64,000 bases of DNA from Blepharisma japonicum (GCA_949751835.1 CATKHK010000036.1:186001-250000), one strand, 5' to 3'; counted from the first letter of the stretch, positions 20,991 through 33,873 are shown. The notes: generated by a model not told the origin, from the sequence alone. Numbers and translations are program-made.

Positions 20991-21147
20991 TTATATTGAA
21001 ATATCTCAACTTATTTATTAAAGACATTTAACATAATAATTTAACTGATAGGTTTATAATAAAATTAAATTTTTGAAAATAATATTTATAGGATAAATGC
21101 TGCACTATTATTGCTAATTTTAATAAATAAAGAATAATGAAAAATAA

Positions 21148-21891
21148 TTAATTGCGTTTTTGATTAACAAATAAATTTTTTACTCTTGCTGGAAAATGCA
21201 TTATTGATTTAAACATCTTCCCAACATTTTCCCAAGTTACGATTGGAGTTTTCGCGTTATTAATATAAAAAATGTATAAATATGCATCATAAAATTTCCC
21301 GTCAATATAATAATGATCAGATATATGCTCAGCCCTAATAAATCCTTTTCTCTCATAAAAAGCTATCGCTTCATTATTATATACTACCACATGTAAATAA
21401 ATATAAAGCGGCATTTCAATTAAACTCTCAGCTTGGCTTTGCATCCTTAATATCAGTTCACTTCCAATCCCAAGGCATCGTAATTCTTCAATAACCCCTA
21501 TAGTTATGATATAGCATGAATAAGTCTCCTGCATAAAATAAGTACATCGCAAAAAACCATTGGATTCGTTATGAGAAACTCTAAACAAAATTAAGCCAGC
21601 GAAAATGATTTCAGACTTAGATTCTCCGTATTCTTTTGTGTCAAAAACTGCGGCTATAGAATATAATGAGCTTCCTATCATATCAAAAAGAGCGTCTGAG
21701 TAGTTAATTGGGAATCATTCTTTGTGGAGAGCTTTAACTTCTTTCAGTTCTGATTTATTAATTGGGCGATAGATGATCGAGGGTGGCTTATTTTTAATTT
21801 CTTCTAGATGGTTACGTATCCAGAAGTGGGAATAAGATTGAAGCTCAGGTATGATGGAAGGTGGGTATGACCCTGATTTCGTAGTCTTCAT
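21148..21891 (-). CDS. NAA60: NAA60-like N-alpha-acetyltransferase
   Basis: 247 residues starting at the ATG at 21889-21891. One TGA encodes the Trp of KEWFPINY, which aligns with WFPIEY of human NAA60. The GNAT acetyl-CoA loop reads ITIGVIEELRCLGIGSELI, followed by YIYLHVVVYNNEAIAFYERKGF, the conserved C-terminal GNAT core. NAA60 (NatF) acetylates N-termini of transmembrane proteins at the Golgi in animals and plants; the C-terminal basic/hydrophobic helix (FKSIMHFPARVKNLF) could be the membrane association element. It is head-to-head with Sec8, start codons 17 bp apart. Confidence 0.88.
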
Positions 21892-21908
21892 AAGTAATTA
21901 ATAAGATA

Positions 21909-24632
21909 ATGGAAAGAGGAATTCCTCAAAAGTATCAAACTGAAAATTTTGATCCTTATTTAGAAGCACTAGATATTTTAAGCGATTTTTCACAATCTCA
22001 AAACAAATTTGCAGCTTTGCAGCAGATAGGAGCAGGATTAGATAGAATTGCCTCGCAAAATATTGAACAAAATCATGATGAAATTTCCACTTACTTGACA
22101 AACCTTAAAGAAGCAGAAGAAATTATTATTGATTATTTAGCTTATATAAAAGAGCTTAGAGATGAGCTAAAGCAATGCAAAGAAACGCTCCAAGGTAAGC
22201 AAGTCGATATGAACGCTATTTGGCTTAAAAGTATTTATTACAAAAAAATTACAAATGGTCTTGAAGAGATTTCAGATATTTTGTCAAATTTAAACTCTGT
22301 GAATTCTTTACTTAAGGAAAAATTATTTGCAAAAGCAGCTGCATTAATCCAAGAAAACACTTCAAAAATTGACGGAAAAGAATATGGGTATTTGCCGGTT
22401 TGTCAAAGAATAAAAGAAGCTTTTCAAAATAAAATTAAGGATTTGACTGATAATATTATAGCAGAGCTGAGGTCTTTGTTATTTATGAAGCAAGGATCAT
22501 TTGAGCTTGAAATCAAAAGATATGCAGTAGTAAGGACTTTGAGGATTGATTTTTTGCTTGCAGAACAAGAAGAAAAAGATTTATGAGAAACAACTAACCC
22601 TATTCCAGGACTTCTTGAATCCCTTTCTTCAGTAAACCAATTAAATCTAATAGAAACTTTGTCGATCAGAGATATCCAGCCTGATTTACAGCATTTATTT
22701 AAAGTCTGCTTTTCTCAGTTTCCATCTTATATACCAGAAGATGAATCTGAAACCAAAAGCAACTTTTTGGTATCTTTGCTGCCAAATGAGCAGGCCAGAG
22801 AGCAAGCCCTTAAGATTATTAATGGAATTATTGCTGCAGCAGCTATTGTCATGAGAAACCATTTTGCTTTAAAAAAGTGGTTGAAGCAATATAATGCAGA
22901 TTTTTCTGTAATCAGTGTATGGGAAAAAATTGAAAAAGAAATAAAAGATATATTTAGAGCTCTTATTAAGTTACCAAATCGTATTGGTGATGCTGCAAAT
23001 ATTATAGAAATGCTAGGGGAAAACGAAGAAAAAGAATCTACGTACACTTCACTGCTTTCTTCAATTATCAAGCTTAATACTTATCATTACCCTTATCTTT
23101 ATAAACCAATTAGTTTATATATAAGACAGTTTACAGTAAATGTATATGGAACCGATATGATAAAAGATGAAGGCTTAAACGATGAAACCTTTTTCCAATT
23201 TCTTGATATTATGAAACAAGACATTTATACACAATTTTCTGCTTGTGTGACCTCATCAGAAGCATTTAGGTTCAATAAAACAAACTCCGCTGATTTTAAT
23301 TCATTTTTAGTGCTGAATTCCAATTTGAAAACAATTCTTGAGTTTAAAAATTGCTTTTTGAGCTCACAACATTTAAGCTTTTTAGAAGTGATTGCAATTC
23401 AGTTTACTTTGCTGTTTAAAGAGTAGTTTATATTTAGACTTGGCTCATTATTTGAAAATCAAACTAAAGGTTCAGCTTATTATTCGTTATTTATAGAAGA
23501 CTCTGACCTATTTCAAGAATTAAGGTCTGATCCAAGCTTTTTTAATGCAAGATTAGACATCCCAGCTTATGCAAATGAAGCTTTTATAAATATTATTGGG
23601 AGGTCAGGCATTCCTCCTGCAGGCCAAATTTCTGAAAAAGAAGGCCATTTTATAAGATTTGAAACTATGGTAGACCATCCTTTTATTGGCGAAAGCGCAA
23701 AATTAAGCTTTTTTGCTGCATTAGCATTCAATATAAAAACAATATATGATAATTTACTTATATGTTTGTCAAGCTTATTGGAGCATATTTTTGAAATAAA
23801 CACTGACGAAAATATGACCCCAAGGAGAAGCTCAATAAGATCGGATGTTTCGCTTCAAGACTCATCAGAAAAGAAAAAAGGAAAATTCTCGACTTTTACA
23901 TCAAAATTAAGAGATGGACTAGGAATTAAAAAAAAGAAAAAAGAAAAAGGCCCAACAACAGAAGCAGTTTTTAGAATTGCCGAGCTAGATAAAACGATGG
24001 AAAATACCAAGCTGAAATTGAGACATCAATTGTTAAAACTTCATGAGCAGCATGATATGTCACTTTTTATTTTGCGAGGGGAAATTAGAATGAGGATTTT
24101 TTATTTTTTATTCCATTTGAAAGATGCAAATTATTGAAGAGATGAAGAAATACCTGATGCCGAATGGTTTATTGGGCAGCTAAGCAGAGAATTGCTATTA
24201 GTACACTTAGCTGTTAGACCAATTTTAAATGCACAGCAACTGAAATTTATTTGGGAAAATGCCTTCAACATATTAGCAGAAATGCTCATTTTCGGGTTAA
24301 GCAAAATTAAAGACCAGCAGTTATCTAAGCAGGGTTTAGCAATTTATATAAAAAATATTAAAGTCCTACAAAGTGAGCTGAATCAAATTGAAATCGTAAT
24401 TATAACTTAGCCTGGAGTCTCTACAACAGAACAGCTAACCAAAGTCAGCCAATTTTTAGAGCTTCTTCAACTAAATGAAAAAACTCTAGTTAGAGTTATC
24501 AGAGAAAATCCATATCAGTTCACAACAGACCAATGGAAACTTCAAATGTCACTAAAAGTGCCTCTAAGACCTTATGGAGTCCTCCCACAAACTCAAAGAA
24601 CTTTAAATGAAATCTTGTCAGCCAAAAAATAA
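21909..24632 (+). CDS. SEC8: Exocyst subunit Sec8 (EXOC4)-like
   Basis: About 897 residues after two 15-nt introns (23423-23437, 24396-24410) are removed and two TGA (22584, 24135) read as Trp. The N-terminal region with heptad helices (KELRDELKQCKETL, then MNAIWLKSIYYKKITNGLEEI, LFAKAAALIQE) aligns with Sec8. The remainder is all-helical, as expected for exocyst rods, with a short C-terminal LRPYGVLPQTQRTLNEIL. Sec8 is a core subunit of the exocyst tethering complex for secretory vesicles at the plasma membrane. Human EXOC4 is ~970 residues. The end converges with the next coiled-coil gene with 23 bp between stops. Confidence 0.78.
23423..23437 (+). other. 15-nt intron in Sec8
   Basis: Reads gtagtttatatttag, contains an in-frame TAG. 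Removal joins LLFKE to LGSLFENQ in one frame. Confidence 0.85.
24396..24410 (+). other. 15-nt intron in Sec8
   Basis: Reads gtaattataacttag, contains an in-frame TAG at its end. Removal joins LNQIEI to PGVSTTEQLTK and opens the last exon. Confidence 0.85.
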
Positions 24633-24655
24633 TTAAGAAGATTATTATATATTCC

Positions 24656-27187
24656 CTATCTTTTTAATAGAAAAAAGCTTCGACCTTCACTTTTAGGCGA
24701 AATCAATGGTAGCTTTTGCTCTTCGTTCCCAGCAGAAAAACTATCGTCACTTATGCCCGTTTCTTCTTCAGCCTTGCTGATGCCTAAAGCGCTTTTCTTT
24801 ACACTTATCAAACTATTTTCTATTCTTTTCATTTCTTTCAGTAGATCTTTTTTGCCTTCAATTTTTGGAAGAATTGGAACTGATCCGAAATTCAGCATTT
24901 TAGGACGATGCTGCTTAGATTTGATAAATGTGCGAGGAGTTTTTGTTTTTACTGCGCTTTCTTCGTCTATCATCTGCTGGTTTCTAGCAGTGCTGACTTC
25001 TGATGCAGTTTTTTCGAAAGAGCAATCTTCATCTGCATTTGCAGGTAAATCTTCAATGGTTTCGGGGCTGCTAAATTTGATTTCATTAATTTGGAATCTT
25101 TGGACAAAGGCATCATATTCTTCTTTGAGTCCTAGCCTTGGCTTTGGGTTGTTTTGGAATTTGCAAAGCATCATTGTTTTCACTAAGTCAGAGAAATTTT
25201 TAATATCAGCAATATTTGGCACAACTCCAGACCCTTTTTCAGTTTCTCTTAACTTTGCAATTAAAAGAATTTGCATTTCAGTTGTCATACCTTTCGAATC
25301 AATTATGTGACTTATTTCTTTATCTGAAGAAATTGTATTGAGCAGTAGCCCTAATAAAGACTCTAAAGTGGTTGCCAATTGCTTTTTAAGGTTCCTATTC
25401 GCTAAAACAGAAAGCTGGCTTAGATTTACAATTGCTGAAAGCTGTCCTGAATTCTGATCTTTACAATCTTTTAGATACTTATATACAGTTTCATTATCCA
25501 AAAAATACCTCATAATTGTGTTTTCTAAAACACCTACTGCAAAGCTTTGAGCAATTGTAGGAAGTCCTGGGAAAATTCCGAGATACATTTCTTGCAAATC
25601 GAATTTATTGATGTTTTGGAATTTAATTGAAGATGTACTTTCTTCAGGCTTTAAAGCAAAATCTCTTGGCAGAGGAGAATTAGCTGCAGAACTAGTTTTC
25701 CTTCTTGTTAAATTTGTCTGTAAAATTACAACATTTTTCTTTTCATTTTTATTTGGTCTTGGATTTACTTCAACTTGAGTGTCTTTAAAAATTGAAGTTC
25801 CTCCAATATAATCTTGCAAAGCCTCTGGGTGCCCATAGCATTGCTCTTTAATTAGATCCAATTGTTTTTTAACCCTAAAAGCTAATTGATAGAAAAATTT
25901 CAAGGAAAAAACAATCACATGCTCATATTTTGCAATTAGTTCTTCTTTTGATACAGAATTCATAGTGTCCAGAGAAACTAATAAGCCTGTATACGTCCCT
26001 ATTTCAAAGGTTTCATTTCTTGTAAGTCTTCTCGTCCGAGACCGTAGCTCTTGAATATTTCCACTGCACAATCCTGGGTCTTCTTTTAATTCAGACAGTT
26101 CTATAGTAATATCATCGCAAATTTGTCTCAATTCATATTGTTCTGCTGCTAGTCCTAAAAATCTAATTTGAAGCCTTGACTCTATTGAAAGCATTTGTTG
26201 GAAAGCTTTCAAAATATCTTTGGGAGAAAACGTATCTACCTTTTCAGGCTCGATTGATAAGCATTTTGATTCCTTAATGATTTTTTTTATTTTTTCAAAA
26301 ATATCAGTATAATATTCCAGCTGCTTTGAATAAGTCTCTTTGAATTTTTTATCATTTTCGAATTCTGCTAATAATTGCCCATATTCTGTTTTAAGCATTT
26401 CATTTTTCAACCCATTTTCTTCCATTTCTACTGCTATTTCTGCTACTCTGTGCGTCAGAATTTCTATTTCTTTCTTTATATGTTTTTCTTTATGCTTAAT
26501 TCCTTCCATTTTTTTCGCCCTTACTGTTGATTGTTTTTTTATTTCTGTTTTAAGCTTAGAAACTGTGTCATTTGCCTTAATTAATTCATTTTTTGCTCTT
26601 GCTTTTGTGTCTTCGATCTGTCCGCTATATTTATCAATTCCTTTGTTTATGGTTTTACAATCGAGAAATTTCTCTCGATGATAAATAAAATCATCTTTTT
26701 CCTTCTTGTACATATTTTCTAATTGTTCAGTTGTATACCTTTCATGGGTTATTTTCAGCTCTATATTCCTGATTTCTTCATTAAGTCGGTCTATTAATTC
26801 TTGGAGTTCGAATAAATTAACGTTATTTTTGGAGTTTAAGGTGCTCTGCATATCTTTAAGAGATCCAGATGAAAATGCATGCTGTGGAGATAGGTCAATT
26901 GATTTTGTTTTCATAAGCTTGGCAGTTATTTTGAGATGCTGGAGCAATTCTATTTTTTTTTGGTTGGAGTAATGAAGAAGGTTGTATTGTTTTGTCAGAT
27001 TTGTGAGTTCTTTTTCTTCAGTTTTATGCTCAAACGTGCTTGATTTTAATGATTTTTCAAATTCCAGCATCAAATTTTCTTCTTGCTTTTTAAGTCTTGC
27101 TTCTCTCTCTTTTTGAAGGTATCCTCTGGTTGTATTTTCTGCTTGAGGAAATAATATTTCAGGTCTGAAAAATCCAATATTGCTCAT
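24656..27187 (-). CDS. Long coiled-coil protein
   Basis: 843 residues, one exon, ends in TAG. From residue ~15 to ~400 it is almost continuous coiled coil (EREARLKKQEENLMLEFEK and onward); residues ~400-640 are helical and more hydrophobic; the tail is Ser/Lys-rich. The segment ILKAFQQMLSIESRLQIRFL and the following helix recall the spacing of coiled-coil proteins of the outer dynein arm docking complex family, but the match is too weak to name it. The 3' end abuts Sec8 (23 bp). Confidence 0.7.
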   Translation of the reverse strand: MSNIGFFRPEILFPQAENTTRGYLQKEREARLKKQEENLMLEFEKSLKSSTFEHKTEEKELTNLTKQYNLLHYSNQKKIELLQHLKITAKLMKTKSIDLSPQHAFSSGSLKDMQSTLNSKNNVNLFELQELIDRLNEEIRNIELKITHERYTTEQLENMYKKEKDDFIYHREKFLDCKTINKGIDKYSGQIEDTKARAKNELIKANDTVSKLKTEIKKQSTVRAKKMEGIKHKEKHIKKEIEILTHRVAEIAVEMEENGLKNEMLKTEYGQLLAEFENDKKFKETYSKQLEYYTDIFEKIKKIIKESKCLSIEPEKVDTFSPKDILKAFQQMLSIESRLQIRFLGLAAEQYELRQICDDITIELSELKEDPGLCSGNIQELRSRTRRLTRNETFEIGTYTGLLVSLDTMNSVSKEELIAKYEHVIVFSLKFFYQLAFRVKKQLDLIKEQCYGHPEALQDYIGGTSIFKDTQVEVNPRPNKNEKKNVVILQTNLTRRKTSSAANSPLPRDFALKPEESTSSIKFQNINKFDLQEMYLGIFPGLPTIAQSFAVGVLENTIMRYFLDNETVYKYLKDCKDQNSGQLSAIVNLSQLSVLANRNLKKQLATTLESLLGLLLNTISSDKEISHIIDSKGMTTEMQILLIAKLRETEKGSGVVPNIADIKNFSDLVKTMMLCKFQNNPKPRLGLKEEYDAFVQRFQINEIKFSSPETIEDLPANADEDCSFEKTASEVSTARNQQMIDEESAVKTKTPRTFIKSKQHRPKMLNFGSVPILPKIEGKKDLLKEMKRIENSLISVKKSALGISKAEEETGISDDSFSAGNEEQKLPLISPKSEGRSFFLLKR

Positions 27188-27416
27188 ATGTGATTGGTAA
27201 TATAATGTAATGGTCTAAAAAATAATATGTTTATATTTGAATATAAAATTAGTCAGCACCACATAAGTGATATTAATTAGAAATATAAGCTAACTATTTC
27301 TTATAAAATCATAATTTATTCTTATATTTCTATTAAAACAAAACATTTAATTCCTTTTCTAATTTATTAGCAGAAACTTAAAAAGCATAGATGATCGTAA
27401 TAATGAAACTTATATA

Positions 27417-29627
27417 ATGGAAGAAGAATATGAAAGTGATTTTGTATCAGACCCAGGATCCAGTATTGAAGAAGTATCAATTGAATTAAATAAAGATAAG
27501 CCAGTAGAAGATGCTGAAGTGTATGAAAGCGATTTTGAAGCAAGTTCAACTGTCCATGATCTTCCAAAGCCAACTTCTACCTTTAATAGCAATAAAGTTA
27601 GCATAGAAACTCAAAAAAAAGAAACAAATAGGCCGATCCAAATTTTAATTTCTCCAAAAGAAAACAAAGAATCAAAAGCTACATTTTTCTTAACTGAAGC
27701 AAATGAGGAATATCTTTTTGAGAGCAAGTCGAAATTTAATAAAGAGATAGTCAAAAAAGAAGAAAATGTAGCTTCTCATAAGAGTTTACCACATATTCCA
27801 AATAGAACATCGCCAAGAAAAGAGACTTTCATCGATCTTGAGAGGCAAAATGCAAATTTAAAGCTTGAACTACAAATTCTTAATGGGAAACTAAATAATG
27901 TGTTGGATGCTATATCTCGCAAAAAAAACTATTCGAAAATTTATGATAGTAATAGGACTGCCTATGATGAATTAAAAAATTCACAAAAAATGCTAACAAG
28001 CTATAAAAAGGAGTATAGTAGAATGGAAGCTAAATTAAATAAATTAATGAAGACTGACTATTTGCCAGAACTAAGACAAATTGTAGAGAGAAAAAAAGAA
28101 AGATTAAAACAATTGGAGGAACAAAAAATATCATTAAATCGAAAACTGCATATCGAAAATGTGAAAGTTCACGAGCCTGATGTCTTGAAAAATGCTGTGG
28201 AAGACTATGCCCATTATACAAATAAAAGAAATGAATTAGCAGATGAAATATCTGCATTGGAAAGCGAATCCGCAAAAAATCAAAAATTGCTTGAAGAAAC
28301 AAATTATTCAGAATCGATATTAAGCGAAAAATACAAAAAGCTACAAGAAATTAGTGAATATTATGAAATAGATTTGAAAAATTCACAAAAGGAAAAAAAT
28401 GAGAAGCTAGTAAAACGCTATGAAAAATTGCAATTAACTTTAAATGTAAAAACAAAATGCTATGACAATGAAATAAAAATTCTGGCACAAAGAGAAACTG
28501 GGCTGCAAATAGAACTGAAAACATTAGGAGCAAGCCAAAGAGAAATGAGCTTGGATTTAGAAAATTGTTTGATTAAAATAAAAAAATTGAATAATGAAGC
28601 TAAAGAGATATTGAATTCATGTAAAGGAACAGAGTTGGAATCAATTTTTTCTAATATGGAAATATATGAAGAAACTAAAGTAGAATCCTTTTTGCAGCAG
28701 CAGTCTAGCCAAGAAGTTCCAAAAAAGCACATTAAACATCCGTCAAGTTTAGAGCAAAGCATTCCCCAAATTTCTAAAGCTGTTGAAAAAAGTGCGGTTC
28801 CAGAATTTTCATATGCAAGCCCTGCTCCTCAGGAAAAAAAATCAGCAATTAATTCAAAGCCAATTTTTGATATAAAATCCAAGCCTGATTTCAATTTTCG
28901 TATAAGCCCAGATTCAAAAGACTACCCAAATAGTCCTCCATTAGAAATCAAAACTGAGCCTTCTTTGAAATCAAATTTGCATATTAAAGAGCCAGATTTT
29001 TTGAAAGCTTCCGAGCCATCTTCACTTTTTGAAACTCCAAATACACAAGTAACAGAAAAATCATCAAGTATTCCAGACTTTCTTAAACCAATTGAATTGA
29101 TTCCTCCTAAAAAAAGCAGTTTTATAGAAAAAGAATTTAAATTTGATAATTATAATACAAATAAAAAGGAAGATATTTTGCATAACAACAATGATTTACC
29201 TGAATTTTTGAAAGTAAAAGAAAATCCTATTCTAAGTCCAGTGAATCAGGAAAAATTATTAAGGCCTCATGATGGCGATTTTAAGGAAGAAAAAGATTTA
29301 ATTAAAATTGAAGAAACTAAAAATAATGGCCCATTGATAGCGATTGCATCAAAAACTGGGAGAGACCGCTCACATTTATTTGAAAATAAAAAATCTGATC
29401 AAAATGCTGATATTAGAATGTCAGAAAATAAAGAAGTCAATCTGGAGACTAACAATTCATTTGCTAAAAGACAAAGACCTCAACCATTTGCAGATCAATA
29501 TAGTAATTCTCAAAAAAACGATCCTTCAAAGGCAATATGATTAAGTGATTTGCAACCAAATGTATCTAGAAATCCTTTCAACTTAAATGCTAAAGCTATC
29601 CCTGACTTTTTGGCTGACCTCTCATAA
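27417..29627 (+). CDS. Long coiled-coil protein, YESDFE family copy 2
   Basis: 736 residues with one TGA (29538-29540) read as Trp and TAA at 29625. Two acidic YESDF motifs lie at residues 5-9 and 36-40. A coiled coil (~135-400) opens with LERQNANLKLELQILNGKLN, clearly related to copy 1 at 4289-6865; the shared order is acidic motif, linker, coiled coil with a MKTDY/MDYKE node, then a long disordered Pro/Ser/Lys tail. The tail repeats short PDFLK/PEFLK motifs (e.g. EPDFLKASEP, IPDFLKPIE, LPEFLKVKE, IPDFLADLS at the end), which could be binding motifs for one partner. Confidence 0.78.
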
Positions 29628-29682
29628 AAATAATGTAATTAATAATGATTTACTTATCTTAATCTTTTAATTAATATCGTAA

Positions 29683-32600
29683 TTAATAATTTGATTTCCT
29701 AAATCCTTTAGAATCTGAATATCTCAGCTTGAATTCCAAGTCTTTTTTATCTTCTATTAGCTTCTCAATCATAGAATTTCTCTCAGTTAAATCTACTGAT
29801 AATTTTTCCTTCTCAATTTTAATTCGTTCAATGGTATCTGTCATCGATAGACCATTCATTGCTGTATGCCTCAGGTCCCAATTTTCATTCAAAAGAGCTT
29901 TATTTTTCAAATCAAGTTGCTTGAATTGATTTTTTATATGTGAATATTCCTCTTGTAAAACTGTTAACTTTTCATAAAGATCTCTAAATTTAAGATAAGA
30001 AACCTTTACATGCCAATTGTGTAAAACTCGTTTTAATGTATTGTGAATATTGAACCCACATACAATTAAAGCTTGATTTTGCCCTCTTCTTACATGCTCT
30101 TCTAATTCTATGCAATATGATTCAATATATTTAAGCTTCTTATGCTTTTCAATTGCTGCATCTTTCAGTGTGGAAATATCTCTATCCATTTTGACTAGTA
30201 AATCTAAAAGCTGATTTCTGTTCATTTGCTTAACTTCCTTTGTAAAAAGAGAAAAACTGCGCTTCCAAGTCCTCAAAGCCCACAATTCTTCGCCCCTTCT
30301 CTTATAAATCATCATTCTTTCAGCAAATCTCTTATATTTGCTTCTTTTAACGATCCAGATTTTCCACAATGTAAAAGTATTTTCTAATAAGTCTTTATCC
30401 GTTTTATAGCTCCCTACCAATTTTCATCTATAAAATATATCTTCGCAGCTTAAATTTTCAATTAAATAGTTATCAAGTTCTTTAGGATCGTGACCTTCTT
30501 TTTTAATAAAGTTGTTATATTGAATTAGTGTTCGTTTCAGTCCTTCGTTTTCTGTTTGAATGTCCATTTCTGTTTCTGGATTTTTAATAACTGGAGAAAT
30601 TGTGGTTGACTCAACATATTTAATGAATTTTCTATACTCTATATGATAGTTTTTCCATTCTTCAAATACTTCTCTTAATAAATCCATAAATACTTTTCTC
30701 CTCACGATCTTGATTTTGTGGTTTTTGATTTTCTTTTCTATTTTATAACTTAGCAAGTAGTTAAAGCCTAATTCTGTTCTCATTGAAATTTTCTTATTTC
30801 GGAATGTAGCAGTTGCAATTTTTATGTTTCTTATTTTTTTGGTAATACTAAACCATGCATTAAAAACTTGATTTTTTGTTTTTGAAACCAAAAAGGTGAA
30901 TGATTTTTTCATATTTCTCTTTTTAATTTGATAAAGCTGCTTTTTGAACTCACTTATTTGGTTTGATCGATTATTTATCTCAATATTACCATTTTCTCTT
31001 TCTCCTAAATGATAATTTCTCCTCCATAGTGCGATTGCTTGCTTGCAGCTATGCACCCCATAACTATAAAAAAATTTGTATAGTTGCTCTTGGATCCTCT
31101 GATTTTTCAATATATTTTTAGCGAATTCTTTGATAGAAGTGAGTCCTAAAATGTATCTGACTTTTTTCCCATATTTGCTCAATACATTGCAAGCCTTTCT
31201 GGAGTGATTATATCTATTCTTCCACTCCTTGAATGCATAAGAAGCTTTATTGATGGAATATTCATTTGAAAAATCATATGCCCGTTTCTGCACAAAGAAA
31301 TTTATTATTTTTTTCAGTTTTTTTTTCTCATTGATATTCATAATAATTTCATTGTTTTTTTCTTCTATTATACCTTCGAACTTTGCTTTAATTGCTTGCA
31401 TTTCTCTTCTAATAGCTTTTTTATCAGAAATGTGAGTTGATATTGTTTCATCTGATGCTTTTTTGATGTTTTCTTTCATGCTGTGTATCCAAGTTCTGCA
31501 AGCCTTTCGCAAGTGCTGATTTTTCCAAGCCCTACATACTTTTGTTAATTTTATCTGTCTTTTTCTATCAAGCTCTAATAAAAACAATCTTTTATTATTA
31601 TATTCCTTGACTTTTTCTGAAAAATTAAATACCCCATTAAATCCAATTCTTATATAACACTTCATAATTTGATACTCCATTTTATTAGACCCAAGCTTAA
31701 CGTTTGATGCTTTCATCGCATTTTGCGCAAATAATTTTATTCCATTCTCATTAATTTGTTTCCAATAATTTTCAAAAAATTTCTCAAGATACATGAATTT
31801 CCCTACACTGTGAGCTCCAGCTTTAAGGACTGGAATTTTTAATTTTCAGACCTTAAAATAGCTTGCCACTAGCCGCTTTGAAGATTTTAGTATTGTTTTA
31901 TGAGTTTTTAATAAGCCTTTATGAGAATTTTGATACTTTTCAATAGATAAAATTTCTTTAACTTCTTGATGTCTTTCTTTTTCAACTGTAAACTCTTTCA
32001 GCATTTTTGCAGCTTTAGATTGACTAGTATAGAGCTTCCAAGCAGTAAAAGTGATATCCAAGCATTTTCCATTATATTCAAGATCTTTATTGAGTAAAAT
32101 ATGCTCAAATCGATTAAATGATTTAGATTCTTTTGTTTCCTTTTTCCATGTTGTAAATGCATTTGCTTCAGCTTTATTTATCCAAACACTAAGCACATGA
32201 TTTATTCTTGCAACCTTTTGTTTATTAAAACTTGATATCTTTTGAAGTTCATTAATAATTTTGAACTGTTCTTTCCTTTCATACTGTTTTCGGACCCAGT
32301 AATGATATTGACGCTTCATTAAAGATAATTGGCAGACTCTTTTGAATTCTAAAAACACAGATTGCTTTAGGGCAAAAGCTGCAAAATCAATGGATAGATC
32401 TGTTTTTCCTTGTAATAATCTTAATTTTGTGCAAGCCTTTGACCATGAGCTTAAATAAATATTTAAGGAGCTGCGATATTTTCGATTTATGATTCTTTTT
32501 AGCAACTTTTTTATTACCGGCTCGACTCGAGGTTTGCTTTTTCATTGAGTAAAACGTTTTGCAATTTTGGAGCTAATTTTCGGCGAATAAATATAAAATA

Positions 32601-33618
32601 GCTTGTCAATCGACTCTTTCGCCACTTTTTTATACTTCATTCTTTTTAAAAACAAATTCCTCCAATTAGAAAACGCATTTCTCCTAATTTTAACCGCGCT
32701 TATGTCAACAACCAAATTATCTCTCATTTTTTTCAAATGATTTCAATTTAATGCTTTCCTCCATACATTATGTGCCATCTGCAACCTATTTCTCCAAAAG
32801 ATCTTTACTTTATCAATCAAAATTCTTGCTGCACTAAATTTATTCAAGCTAATGGTCTTCAGATCCCTAATTTTTTTGAATCCAAAACTTTCTTTCTGTA
32901 TAACAATTTTCTCAATCACCATTGCCAGCCCATTTCCAGCCAATAGTTTACTGTGCTTCACATAATTTCATTTCAAATGGTCAATTTCATTATTGCTTGC
33001 AATCATATATTGTTCGTGCGAGCTCTTAAAGTCACTAAGTCTCATTTCAGCTTCAACCTTTTCTCCTTCAAGCTTAGCAAGAGAAGACTTTAAATTTGAT
33101 TTTTCTTGAAGCAGAGAAGAATGAGCAACTTCAAATTCCATAAGCTGCATTTGAAGCTGCCTAATTTTTTCAGTTAATGAAGCTTTGTCGCCTTCTAGCA
33201 ATGTTGAATGTTCAGATCTCATAGAAAGCGCCCGTGCCAGTTCTTGGTTTTCCTGAATGATCTTTTCTTGGTTTATCTCGAGGGCTCGGATTGTTTGAAT
33301 TAAGCTGTCTTTTTCTTGTTCTAATGATCGAAGTGAATTAAGCTTTAATTCTAGCTGAGATGAACTCATAAGGCCTCTTGAAGAAGAAAATCTCGAATTT
33401 TGAGCTAGTTCTGCCTTTTCCTTTCGAACTTCAGTCAGTTCGCTTTCAAGTATTTCAATTTTGTGAGCTAGTTCTGCATTTTGAGAACGGAGAGAGTTCA
33501 TGGTCTCAGTAATGCTTGGTCTATTGCTTGGTGTTTTTGACTGCGAGGCATCTCATAAAGCTTCTTCTAAATTTGGATCTGATTTTCTTTCATGTGGCCT
33601 TTTTTCAGCTTTGATCAT
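29683..33618 (-). CDS. Sfi1-like centrin-binding repeat protein
   Basis: One 1311-residue frame when six TGA codons (30424, 31846, 32542, 32743, 32968 and one near 33556) are read as Trp; it ends in TAA. Residues 1-~215 form a coiled coil. From ~215 to ~1180 there are many Sfi1-type repeats: a Trp or Phe anchor followed by ~20-30 basic residues, e.g. AFTTWKKE, TFTAWKLY, VCRAWKNQHLRKACRTW, SYAFKEWKNRY, QAIALWRRNY, VFNAWFSI, VFEEWKNYH, TLWKIW, ALRTWKRS, VLHNWHVKV. A final coiled coil closes the protein. Several anchor Trp codons are TGA, so a standard-code annotation would shatter it. Sfi1 repeats bind centrin, at basal bodies or in contractile fibres of ciliates. Confidence 0.82.
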
Positions 33619-33873
33619 GGTTTTATTTATTAAACATAAAAACGTTTTTAGTTTTATAATAATAAATTTCTTTAAATTATACACATATTTATATAAAATA
33701 CTGCTTTAACACCGATTTTTATATTATCAAGCTTGAGACCTAGCATTTGATTATAGCTATTTCCAAAAAATCGGTCAAAGCTTTCAGTATTTGTAAAAAC
33801 ATTTTAGAATTAATCATCAAAAATTATTATTTATCAATTACATTATATAAAAAGAGTTTTAATATTTTGTTAT

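Noticed and set aside
24656-27187. Naming the 843-residue coiled-coil protein as an outer dynein arm docking subunit
   Set aside because: Only the spacing of one segment is suggestive; coiled coils give many false likenesses.
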